From contig CAXNAD020000143.1 in the NCBI GenBank assembly GCA_964200185.2, positions 1-27,542 on the forward strand: 27,542 bases of DNA. The letters run 5' to 3'. Source of the stretch: Choristocarpus tenellus KU-1152 (lineage: Eukaryota; Phaeophyceae). A program made the position numbers and the translations under genes. Under the pieces are notes generated by a model. That model did no database searches and was not told the DNA's origin. It worked only from the letters and a program-made list of their open reading frames with translations. Positions 20,901-27,542 of the stretch are shown in pieces; the first letter of the stretch is position 1, and each line of letters starts with the position of its first letter.

Positions 20901-23900
20901 AGACATCTAGTCCATGGGATAAACCCCGACTTGTCTTCAAGCCAGTCACCCGAATACAGGCGGCTGAGGTGCAAGTTGGAATTCAAATGGGGGGGGTTAC
21001 AACAGGATTTGTTATGGCAGCAGTTCCAGGGGTCTGGACTAGAGTTGGAGAGCCAGAGGTTTCACCCCAGGCAAAGAAAACGTTGGAAGTTATGGGTAGA
21101 GATGGCAAGGTGATGGGCATTGTGCAGGTGCGAAAGGAGGGGAATATAGTGGATTTGAAATGGTATTGTTATTGGCGTTTTGCAGGGATCTACATGTGGA
21201 TACTTGTTGCTCGTTGTTGCAGCGTGTTTTGTTAAAATTGTTGATTAAGTATGTAGTTTGTCTTGATAGACTTAAAGAAGTAGAGTACAATGTAGCAGGG
21301 AGAAGCTGTGGTGTTGTCACTATTGTGAACACCCTCCACTTCTGGTTTTGGATGTAAATGAGAGGTTAACCATAAGGCCCCACGAAATTTGTTTCTATGG
21401 GCAAGTGTCACTAATGTCTTCCATTGTTTTATCCCTGTGCAGCCCCCACAAATTTCTCTCTATGTGACTGAGGCCAGAGGTACTACTGATGCATTTTGTT
21501 TAATAATTAATATTAGAATAGATAGATTGTCAGTATCTGCAATACTTCCAATGGGGGTGCGATGTGCCATTTTCCCTTCCCCTTTGGATCAAGGATTTAC
21601 ATTAGGTTCCTTGATTTGGTAACTTGGTGGAGTTAGAAGTTGGTGAGGTACACATCCACTACGGCACTGTAAATTGATTACAATATTTTTTATGGGAGCA
21701 TTCTCGTTGTTGGCCGTGTGTTAACGTGCCTTACACAGCACAACTTCAAACAATATTTTTTTCTTGCTGCTTTTGATGGTAGAGCATATTTAGTATCATA
21801 CTACAAACTATGTGAGCACTAGCACTTTGAAGTAACCCTTGCCTCATTGCTGAGCGTGATACTGCAAGCAATGCACTGTCTTCTTGGTTTGGAAAATACT
21901 GTTGAAGATGCACATCGTAACTATGACTGTTCATCTCTTGCCATTTCACTATACAAATCTTACGCTAAAAAAGAGATTCTATCCCAGGTCTGTCGTTCTA
22001 CCCTCACCACCCACCTTTCTGTGCTCTCATGTCCACCTGCCTGCCTTCGTGTTGACTTTGCTTCCTCCCTCCTTTTGTCTTGCTTCTCGATTGTGGCACC
22101 TCTGCCCAGCTCTTCATTGAGTGGCGACCTCGACGCCTTCTTGTCAGTGTAGCCGATGCAAGGGGCATCACCCTTCCACATGGAACAACAAGGCTATCAA
22201 TCAAGGGCGCTCTCAAGGGGAAGGTATACGCAACTACTAATATCAACAATGCGGTCGCTAGGTCATACCATTCTCTAATCCCTATTGTACTTGCCTTTCT
22301 ACTAACACTTCGTGCACTCCCCCTAACCCTTTCATGTCCCTTTGCTCATTACGTCTCTCCTACCATGTGCTGGACTTTTTCATGTTTGTGGTGTCAGGAG
22401 TCGTTTTGCTGTACTAGAGCAGTGGCCATTCCACCTGGCTCAAACGTTATTAATCTGGATGAGGGCATGCTTTTTCGATGCACTGAGCCACATCCAGTTG
22501 TAATTCTGCATGCTCTGGCAGGAAATGGGATCGAGTCAGGTCCTGTGGGTTGGGATGAGGAGGAAGGAGGCAAGTTAAGCTATGGGGATGCCAGTGTTTC
22601 TAATACAGGTGCCATCACTGATCAAGATATGTCCGGAGGAGGTTCCAGTCAAGAAGTGACCCTGACTGAGGAGAGTGGGTTGGGGTCAGGTACACTGGAA
22701 CTGGCTACTCTAGAGCTTTTACTTGAAGATGTGAAGGGGTGTTCATTGTCATACAGATCATGTGTTTCACCCTGGGGGTTGGATGATGAGGCGAACAGTA
22801 GGTCGGAGGAGCATGGGAAAGAAAATGGTGCAACAATAATCGACATGGGATCTCTGAGAGTGGCAATGACCTTGGTTTGCACAGATTCTGGGGGCAAGGT
22901 TAGTGGAGAGTCAAATTTCAGTTTGACTGTAGGGTTAGGTTTACATTAGTTTTTTCTGTTGCCTCTAGGGTTGGGTTTAGGACCAGAGCAGATAGTTTTA
23001 AGAGATGTTTTTGTTAAGACTATCTTTTGAGGGGGTAGGTCATTTGTCTGGATTAGAAGCTAGGATTCCAAAACTCAAATGTGCCACCTGGGAATGCTCA
23101 GGTACTACCACCGCCGGAAGGAAGTGAATACCTGGGCCTCCCACTTTCTTGTTTGAATTTTCCTACTCGAGTTGCCCATACAACACCTCAAGATGCTGGA
23201 CTACAGATTGGGACAAACCTGGAACTCCACATTAGCTCAGGGCTTAGGATACAGGTGGGTGGGAAGGGGAGGCCATACAATATTAGGACAAAGAGAAGAG
23301 AGATTGGGCTAATTGTTGCATGATGCATTTCAAGAGCATGATTGTGTTTGCAGATGGATGTAATGATATGGGAGTGGAGTTTGCTGGGATAACGGATGTG
23401 AATTGCTCCAGCAAGTGTAGAATCAGATTATAAATTAGAGGTACCCAGGATACTGCATGAAACCCCAACTTTTTTTAAATTGTAGAGCTTATGGTTGGCC
23501 ATGGCTATATCCACTTCTTGAAAGCACTACAGCAATCATATCAATGGTCCAAATACCTTGTGCAAACAATGCTTCCGACCCAAGCCTTGTCCAAATCCTG
23601 CTCACATTTTCCTCCCAAGTTCCCTAGCTAACCACAAAATCATATTGAATCCCTGTTGCCAACCTTCTCAGGTGACTGATGTGGATCTAGCTGTAATTAA
23701 GGGCATTGCAGATACTCTTTTATCTCCACATCTTTTCAATGAGGAAGTGACAGCACCTGGAGCAGTGGGGCCTGACGCAGGTGCTAGCTCCACTGCAGCT
23801 GCGGCACGCAACTTGGGCAAGGAGCAACTGCGCGCTGTGGCCAGACTTCGACAGGCATTTCGTGAGGCAGATGTCGATGGGAATGGTATTTTGGACAGAG

Positions 23901-26900
23901 AAGAGGTGGACAGCATGCTTCGTACTCATCTAGAACAGCAAGATTTGGGTCCAGCAGAGATGGAGGCACAGGTGGCGCAGTTGATTAAGTGAGTGCAATG
24001 ATTTTGACTCTTAATTGGTTGTAGTATGGCCTCCACTGTCGTTGGTGATGATAAGCATTGGATCTGGAAGTAGAGAGTATGTGGAAGAAGACCAGATATG
24101 TGGTCTGGTAGATATGGTGTGATAGATGATACAGGTGTGATCAAACTTAGCTTTGGTCACAGTTCAGAGTAGATAGGTACGGATAAGAGAGAATGGTTTC
24201 ATGGGTAGAGAAGCTTAGAGTGGTATATAGCTCTCTAAGGCAGGGCGTGGAAGTGGGTAGATAATTCTTGCACATGTTGTCATTTAATTTTGGTCTGTTG
24301 TATGACCCACTGTACTTGGAGAACATTCAGAGGGTGGTCAGGGAAAGTACCAGCTATCATGAAGGTTGTCAGTGAGGTGATTTGTCTTTACGAAGTTACC
24401 AGGTTTTCGTTTGACAAATATTTAAAGGTACTAGAGGCATATGTAGCACATTTGCTCAATTTTGTTGGTCTGTTGTGCAGGCTGTGCGAGGGACAATGCC
24501 TCTCCTCAGTGTTGTCCATATTGACAACAGTGCTTGGAGGGAGAGATTTAGTAATTCCTGGGGCGTTTTGTGGTAACACATGGAAAATGAATTTTCTGTA
24601 ACCTTAAAGGCTCCATCATGATGCATAATCTTCTACTTGGGAGCATTCATCACGTATGGGACAGAGGGGATTGACTACCAGAGGGGTGCTTTCATTCAAA
24701 ATACCTACATTTTTTATTGCTTCATATTTTTACTTCAGTAGGTACCCTGGTAGTGTATAACCCTTGGAACATATGGTTATATTGTGTTGGTAAAATTATT
24801 GAGGTACTTGTTTGTCTCCTGTTTGGATGAGAGACTTGGGAGGCGGAGTCAAGAGACCAGAGAAGTGCCAGAAAGTGGGATGCACGTGTAAGAAATAGGT
24901 AGCGTTGGAAAGAACGACTAGTGTCTTTCTGTCATCCTCTTCTATATTCCATTCTATGTATGCCCCTCCCATCTGCTGGCTCCTACTCACCTTTGCTCTC
25001 ATTCCTACCATAGTCTTCACCCCAATCCAAAACCTCTCCTGACCCTACCTTCATCCTTACTGCTAATGTTTCTTGCCCCAAATGAAACTAACAGTGTCCT
25101 AGACGAGGATGATTCTGCTACCTTGACCATCAATGATTTTACATCTGTAATGGTGAGGCTTGTTAGCAGAGCTGCAGATGAGCAGATGTTAGAACGGGCC
25201 AGGCGCGCAGCACTTCGGTCAGCTTTCCAGGGTGCAGATCTTGATGGTTCAGGCACGTTGGATGTGGCGGAGATCACTTCGCTCTTGGAGAGGCTGGAGA
25301 CCAGGCAAACACAGTCAGAGCTGAAGAGGGAGGTGGGGATGGTCAGGCAGAGATTTGTCTGTGTGCATGTCATTGTGTGTGTGTGTGTTGTGTGTTGAGG
25401 AGGCAACGGGGAGGCAGAAAGAGAGTGGCCGAGAGGTAGGGTGAGTGTGCATGTTCAAGTATGCCTTATTTCGAGTATTTCTTGCTTGTATTTTTGTTGC
25501 ATCCAATGTGACTGCGCTATAGTGGAGGGACAACAAGTTGACCTTATATATATGCTCATGATATAATACTGCTCTAAACAGGTATCTCGATTTATGCAGT
25601 TGGCAGACACTGATGGCAGCGGTACTGTGGACGAGGATGAGTTTATTTGTTTGATTGATATCCTGCGGAAGGGCAACCCACATGAAGGACCCCTGGATGT
25701 TCAGGTCAGCCCCTGAGTCCTGCATAGCCCTCACCGCCCTCCCACGTCTGCTGAAACCTCCTGCTATGTTGCGTTGCATCTCCTATGACCATCCTCAAGT
25801 CACCAGAGTTGAGGCCAGATTTGCGATAGAGTGGCGCTACTATGCTGGGTTCCTATTTGTCTTTAGAAGTAGTACTCTATTATTACGTTCACTCCCGGCA
25901 GTTGAAGTATTCAAAGTTCTACAGTACTGTTGATGTAAGAACTGCTCTGGTTATGTGTTAGACTCTCTAATGCTTACAGAGCACTACAAATATGGGCAAC
26001 CTAGTGTAACACTGTTATGCTGAAACAATCCATTTCTCCCCTCTCTTATTTCTCGCAGTGATGGTATTCTAGAGTATGTAGTTGAAGTGCTTTAACACCA
26101 AGAAGGAAGGACACCTGCAGTGCCTCTATTGAAAAATGGTCATATACACTTTTTAAACAAACCAAGCCATTTTTCAAAGGTGCTGCTTTATTCTACTCAC
26201 AAACTCCAGGAAGCAAACAAGCACTTTGTCTCAAACAGATATTGAGTGAATGATCGAATTGTACTGCATGTTAGTAGAAGCCCTTCCTTCAACTGCGCCT
26301 AGTACACCTTCCACTGCTCATCCACCTATGCTGCAGGCAGGAGAGTATCGTTCACCTATTGTCACACAGGCACTGCTTGAGGGCTTTTCCAGCCTTCCTC
26401 AACTCCTGGCAGCACGTCCCCCAACATTTTTTCCCAACAACTTCTGGGCAATCATGAAGAGTGAGATGCGAGCGACGCAGCAAGGTGTCATTTTGGAACA
26501 AGCCAAGGGGTCCTTACAGGTAGTTGCAGTCACAAAAAGACTGTATGTGTGATGGTCATAGATCAGTGCTCTTTCTTCCTCCACTCTCCAAGCCTCACAC
26601 TCAGACCTTGACATGCTCATATTCAAGGTGCTGTAATATGGAACATGCTCTCCCTCTTTCTTCCTTGTCTGGACCTCAGGTCCTGTCGAGTCACCATCGT
26701 TCTCTCCCCTTACGTGAGACACATGTATACCATTTTTAAATAGTCAGACTTGACATTGAACGTTCAATCATATACATTTTACTTGGAGTATATATATTCC
26801 TTTCCATTGCTCATCCGCCTCCCATATCATCCATTGACACCTTTTCCAGGTCGTACATATCTCATCTTGTCCTCTCCTCCATGACTCAAACTACACACTT

Positions 26901-27477
26901 TTCAACTTTTTCAACTTTTTCAACTTTTTCTTTCTAGGCAAAAATGGTCAAGGCCTTTTACAACTACCGCTTTGCCAAGGATGCCTGGTCCCTTCTGGTA
27001 GCACCAGCTTGGCTTCCTGGCCTGCCAAGGGTGGGGTCGATTACCGCCCATGTGTATCAGGCGGGTAATAATATACAGAAAACAAGCTTGTTCGAAGGAT
27101 GCATGCCGATATCAGCCCCCATACGAGAGGGTACATATATCTACTCACAGGTGGGAGGAAATATAGGATTTAAGAGGGATTAGAGTGATTGAGTTTTGAT
27201 ATAGACTCCCCACCTTATTCCTTGAGATTAGACGATTGTCTCTCTGGCTTGAGGTTGAGGTTGAGGTATATAATAGTTCATGTACATGGAGATAAGTTAT
27301 TTGGTTTTTGTTATAGTTTTTTTCGAATGTACAGAAGTCTGTGCTCCTTATTTAAGCAATATGCATACTGTTTTGATTTTTTTGAAGTTACACTCGCAGA
27401 AGTTTGCTGTCGATTGAAGTGGCTAAGATACCTAACTGATCTTTTTCATTTCATACAGGGCTCAAAGTATCTGGGGG
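13236..27477 (+). CDS. Giant VPS13/chorein-like bridge lipid-transfer protein with N-terminal TM and four EF-hands (18 exons seen, 3' incomplete)
   Basis: Seen: exons at 13236-14993, 15192-15785, 16174-17244, 18105-18438, 18694-18812, 19784-20317, 20765-21127, 21443-21618, 21855-21987, 22110-22223, 22398-22898, 23057-23254, 23672-23988, 25095-25332, 25582-25704, 26337-26519, 26938-27150 and 27459 onward. All junctions are GT-AG and the phases agree from exon to exon, giving an open frame of about 2,320 residues with no stop. The ATG at 13236 (A at -3) starts a hydrophobic segment (residues about 5-33). VPS13-like N-terminal signatures follow, such as NLSAHLECIHLRIRDN (about 208-223), resembling the family's 'NLQ..I..VHIRYED'. 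Four EF-hands lie at about residues 2032-2170. Known of the family: VPS13-type proteins form long grooves that move lipids between membranes at contact sites. Inferred: a membrane-anchored, calcium-responsive member. Not settled: whether it belongs to VPS13 proper or to another RBG/BLTP branch (Csf1 and FMP27 types carry N-terminal membrane anchors). The adaptor-binding, ATG2_C and PH regions expected downstream would lie outside the window. Confidence 0.65.
15192..15785 (+). CDS. Exon 2 of the VPS13-like gene
   Basis: The acceptor CTTTGTGCAG precedes GAG TGG; the donor is CAG|GTGTGT; phase 0 at both ends; 198 codons. It begins EWVSALSFMSPILEIGMSAD, a strand-like stretch, and continues into a polar, probably disordered linker. 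It ends with an amphipathic stretch (VKAAMEEKARRGVLDLVAAV). The intron that follows starts with a (GTGTGGGT)-type repeat at 15786-15830. Confidence 0.65.
15786..15830. repeat. G/T-rich tandem repeat at an intron start
   Basis: GTGTGG-type units begin directly at the donor site of exon 2 of the VPS13-like gene. Confidence 0.8.
16174..17244 (+). CDS. Exon 3 of the VPS13-like gene
   Basis: The acceptor is a strong pyrimidine tract ending TTTTGCTTAG; the donor is CAG|GTTGGT; phase 0 at both ends; 357 codons. It opens LADVDLLLVCSHYLVAVDQE, typical of VPS13-like segments in which a short helix follows beta strands. Paired beta-like segments such as GRIEAGVDVSRVTLTALP and GRIEARVSACLTEVHVVLVQ look like internal repeats of the groove module. 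An acidic run (Glu/Asp/Ser) is encoded at about 17026-17072. Confidence 0.7.
18105..18438 (+). CDS. Exon 4 of the VPS13-like gene
   Basis: The acceptor CCCACCCAG is followed by GTA GGA GAG. I chose the donor at TTTTCA|GTAACT (phase 1) because it joins exon 5 in frame. The alternative GAG|GTATTC at 18411 (phase 0) does not. The exon includes IKDTMESLTVDVKDMTLVPC and LTNLTFTVGLEVFVTTEAIF, beta-rich segments like those of VPS13 repeats. Confidence 0.6.
18694..18812 (+). CDS. Exon 5 of the VPS13-like gene
   Basis: The acceptor GCGGTTGTAG precedes it and the donor is AAG|GTGAGG. It enters with two bases completing a codon and leaves in phase 0. It encodes an acidic linker, then VVGLLSEAGPLLELLDDVGA. 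The other two frames contain stops. Confidence 0.55.
19784..20317 (+). CDS. Exon 6 of the VPS13-like gene
   Basis: The acceptor is CCTTACCCGACAG. The donor GGG|GTAACT was picked because it keeps phase 0 into exon 7. 178 codons. It begins DLELLPVTKQQIIAPVSVHI, matching the way VPS13 repeats continue after a helix ('..IIxPVSxxI'). It then passes through a polar linker and a second strand, DFYGDVIVIIDKVVMPLD. The precise 3' end is uncertain. Confidence 0.55.
20765..21127 (+). CDS. Exon 7 of the VPS13-like gene
   Basis: A pyrimidine-rich acceptor (CTCCTCTCAG) and a CAG|GTGCGA donor; phase 0 at both ends; 121 codons. It starts VSVRVSDQKQTATIPL, has a Pro/Ser/Thr linker, and ends with strand-like pieces such as AAEVQVGIQMGGVTTGFVMA. 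Confidence 0.65.
21443..21618 (+). CDS. Exon 8 of the VPS13-like gene
   Basis: The acceptor CCCTGTGCAG precedes it. The donor ATTTG|GTAACT leaves phase 2, which the next exon completes exactly. It encodes PPQISLYVTEARGTTDAFCL, then IRIDRLSVSAILPMGVRCAI. These are beta-rich segments typical of the groove. Confidence 0.6.
21855..21987 (+). CDS. Exon 9 of the VPS13-like gene
   Basis: The acceptor is ATTGCTGAG and the donor CCCAG|GTCTGT. One entering base completes the codon left by exon 8, and the exit is phase 0. It encodes HCLLGLENTVEDAHRNYDC and a basic tail (SLYKSYAKKEILSQ) that leads straight into exon 10. It is short, and its identity rests on phase continuity. Confidence 0.5.
22110..22223 (+). 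CDS. Exon 10 of the VPS13-like gene
   Basis: The acceptor is CTCTGCCCAG and the donor AAG|GTATAC; phase 0 at both ends; 38 codons. It encodes LFIEWRPRRLLVSVADARG. A tryptophan-containing strand of this kind before a PPG loop is common in VPS13-like proteins. Confidence 0.6.
22398..22898 (+). CDS. Exon 11 of the VPS13-like gene
   Basis: The acceptor is GTGGTGTCAG and the donor AAG|GTTAGT; phase 0 at both ends; 167 codons. It encodes AVAIPPGSNVINLDEGMLF, a PPG-turn followed by a strand. A glycine- and serine-rich acidic linker follows, then LELATLELLLEDVKGCSLSY and SLRVAMTLVCTDSGGK. Confidence 0.65.
23057..23254 (+). CDS. Exon 12 of the VPS13-like gene
   Basis: The acceptor GTCTGGATTAG precedes it and the donor is CAG|GTGGGT; phase 0 at both ends; 66 codons. 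It encodes SEYLGLPLSCLNFPTRVAHT and LQIGTNLELHISSGLRIQ. The strand-like end runs into exon 13 (VTDVDLAVIKGIADTLL), the usual 'strand then helix' step of a VPS13 repeat. Confidence 0.6.
23672..23988 (+). CDS. Exon 13: groove segment plus EF-hand 1
   Basis: The acceptor is CAACCTTCTCAG. The donor is ATTAA|GTGAGT (phase 2), and the next exon supplies the missing base. The first part, VTDVDLAVIKGIADTLLSPH, ends a VPS13-like repeat. After an Ala/Gly linker comes a perfect EF-hand: helix VARLRQAFREA, loop DVDGNGILDREE (Asp at 1, 3 and 9, Asn at 5, Gly at 6, Glu at 12), then helix VDSMLRTHLEQ. Confidence 0.8.
25095..25332 (+). CDS. Exon 14: EF-hand 2 (degenerate) and EF-hand 3
   Basis: The acceptor is AAACTAACAG, and one base completes AAT (Asn). 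Loop 2 is DEDDSATLTIND: Ala replaces Gly at position 6 and Asp replaces Glu at 12, so calcium binding is doubtful. Loop 3 is DLDGSGTLDVAE, fully canonical, flanked by helices RRAALRSAFQGA and ITSLLERLETR. It ends at GAG|GTGGGG, phase 0. Confidence 0.8.
25582..25704 (+). CDS. Exon 15: EF-hand 4
   Basis: The acceptor is CTCTAAACAG and the donor CAG|GTCAGC; phase 0 at both ends; 41 codons. Helix VSRFMQLA is followed by the canonical loop DTDGSGTVDEDE and helix FICLIDILRKG. It completes two EF-hand pairs with loop-to-loop spacings of about 42, 45 and 40 residues (about 36 in calmodulin). Confidence 0.85.
26337..26519 (+). CDS. Exon 16 of the VPS13-like gene
   Basis: The acceptor is CCTATGCTGCAG and the donor CAG|GTAGTT; phase 0 at both ends; 61 codons. 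It encodes TQALLEGFSSLPQLLAARPP, then FWAIMKSEMRATQQGVILEQ: helical and charged rather than beta-rich. An extra exon may lie in the 632-bp intron before it. I do not recognise the domain. Confidence 0.55.
26899..26930. repeat. TTTTTCAAC repeat forming the tract before exon 17
   Basis: Three copies of a 9-bp pyrimidine-rich unit directly before the TTTCTAG acceptor of exon 17. They supply the polypyrimidine tract and possible branch-point-like CAAC sequences. Confidence 0.7.
26938..27150 (+). CDS. Exon 17 of the VPS13-like gene
   Basis: A long pyrimidine tract ends TTTCTAG; the donor is CAG|GTGGGA; phase 0 at both ends; 71 codons. It encodes AKMVKAFYNYRFAKDAWSLL, then GSITAHVYQAGNNIQKTSLF. 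The helical start continues exon 16. The family-level identity of this part is unknown to me. Confidence 0.6.
27459..27477 (+). CDS. Exon 18 (start only) of the VPS13-like gene
   Basis: The acceptor TTTCATACAG is followed by GGC TCA AAG TAT CTG, in phase with exon 17. The reading then dissolves into G and T homopolymers at the end of the contig, so the exon cannot be followed further. Confidence 0.4.
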
Positions 27478-27542
27478 GGGGGGGGGGGGGGGGGGTTTTT
27501 GTTTCGGGGCCCATTTTTTTTTTGGGGGTTTTTTGGGGTTTT
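27473..27542. other. Low-quality contig end
   Basis: Long G runs alternate with T runs right up to the end, in the middle of an exon. This looks like degraded base calling rather than biology. Confidence 0.75.

Noticed and set aside
1-27542. CRISPR arrays, bacterial operons, tRNA or rRNA genes, intact transposons
   Set aside because: None seen by eye. The only repeats are microsatellites, short direct repeats and the duplicated unit at 11126-12060. A covariance-model scan for tRNAs was not possible.

Overview
The window is eukaryotic nuclear DNA. Its coding sequence is cut into many exons by GT-AG introns of about 120 to 1,100 bp. Introns and spacers hold microsatellites and long C/G homopolymers, and nothing resembles a bacterial operon. 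The base composition is mixed, the intron density is high, and there is a giant VPS13-type gene carrying EF-hands. This suggests a protist or alga, with a stramenopile-like alga as my best guess (low confidence). The sequence is draft quality: it has an N gap inside a poly-C run (7577-7586) and a homopolymer-ruined right end (from about 27473).

Left half (about 0.8-10.75 kb, minus strand): a run of short exons spells out, in the correct order, the ATPase core of a SNF2-family DNA translocase, closest by eye to the ERCC6L2/CSB-like branch. Motifs I, Ia, II, III, the RRTK region, the SPIQ..LYETVL block, the LQKIANHP block, the LLFSWST block, RLNG and the SSKAGGTGLN block can all be read. However, conserved blocks carry two in-frame stops (TGA at 7155-7157, TAA at 4817-4819) and a frameshift (about 926-929), and several catalytic residues are altered (DEAH reads NERH; the P-loop reads MNLGKT). 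I annotate it as a probable pseudogene or decayed paralogue. The C-terminal end (motif VI) is not found and probably lies beyond the left edge.

Middle (about 10.75-13.2 kb): the spacer between two divergently oriented genes. It holds a hexanucleotide tandem repeat, a 10-bp tandem repeat, and two diverged copies of a roughly 200-bp unit. Each copy contains a 17-codon exon-like stretch whose differences are mostly silent.

Right half (13.236 kb to the right edge, plus strand): one very large gene, 18 exons visible, of which all splice junctions that I could trace keep the reading frame. At least 2,300 residues are encoded before the window ends. The N-terminus has a transmembrane segment followed by VPS13/chorein-like sequence. 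The middle consists of long beta-rich VPS13-like stretches separated by acidic, Ser/Gly-rich linkers. Three later exons build a calmodulin-like set of four EF-hands (three canonical loops, one degenerate), after which the protein continues. The architecture suggests a membrane-anchored bridge-like lipid-transfer protein with a built-in calcium sensor. It is the most interesting object in the window.

The two genes point away from each other and I see no functional link between them.
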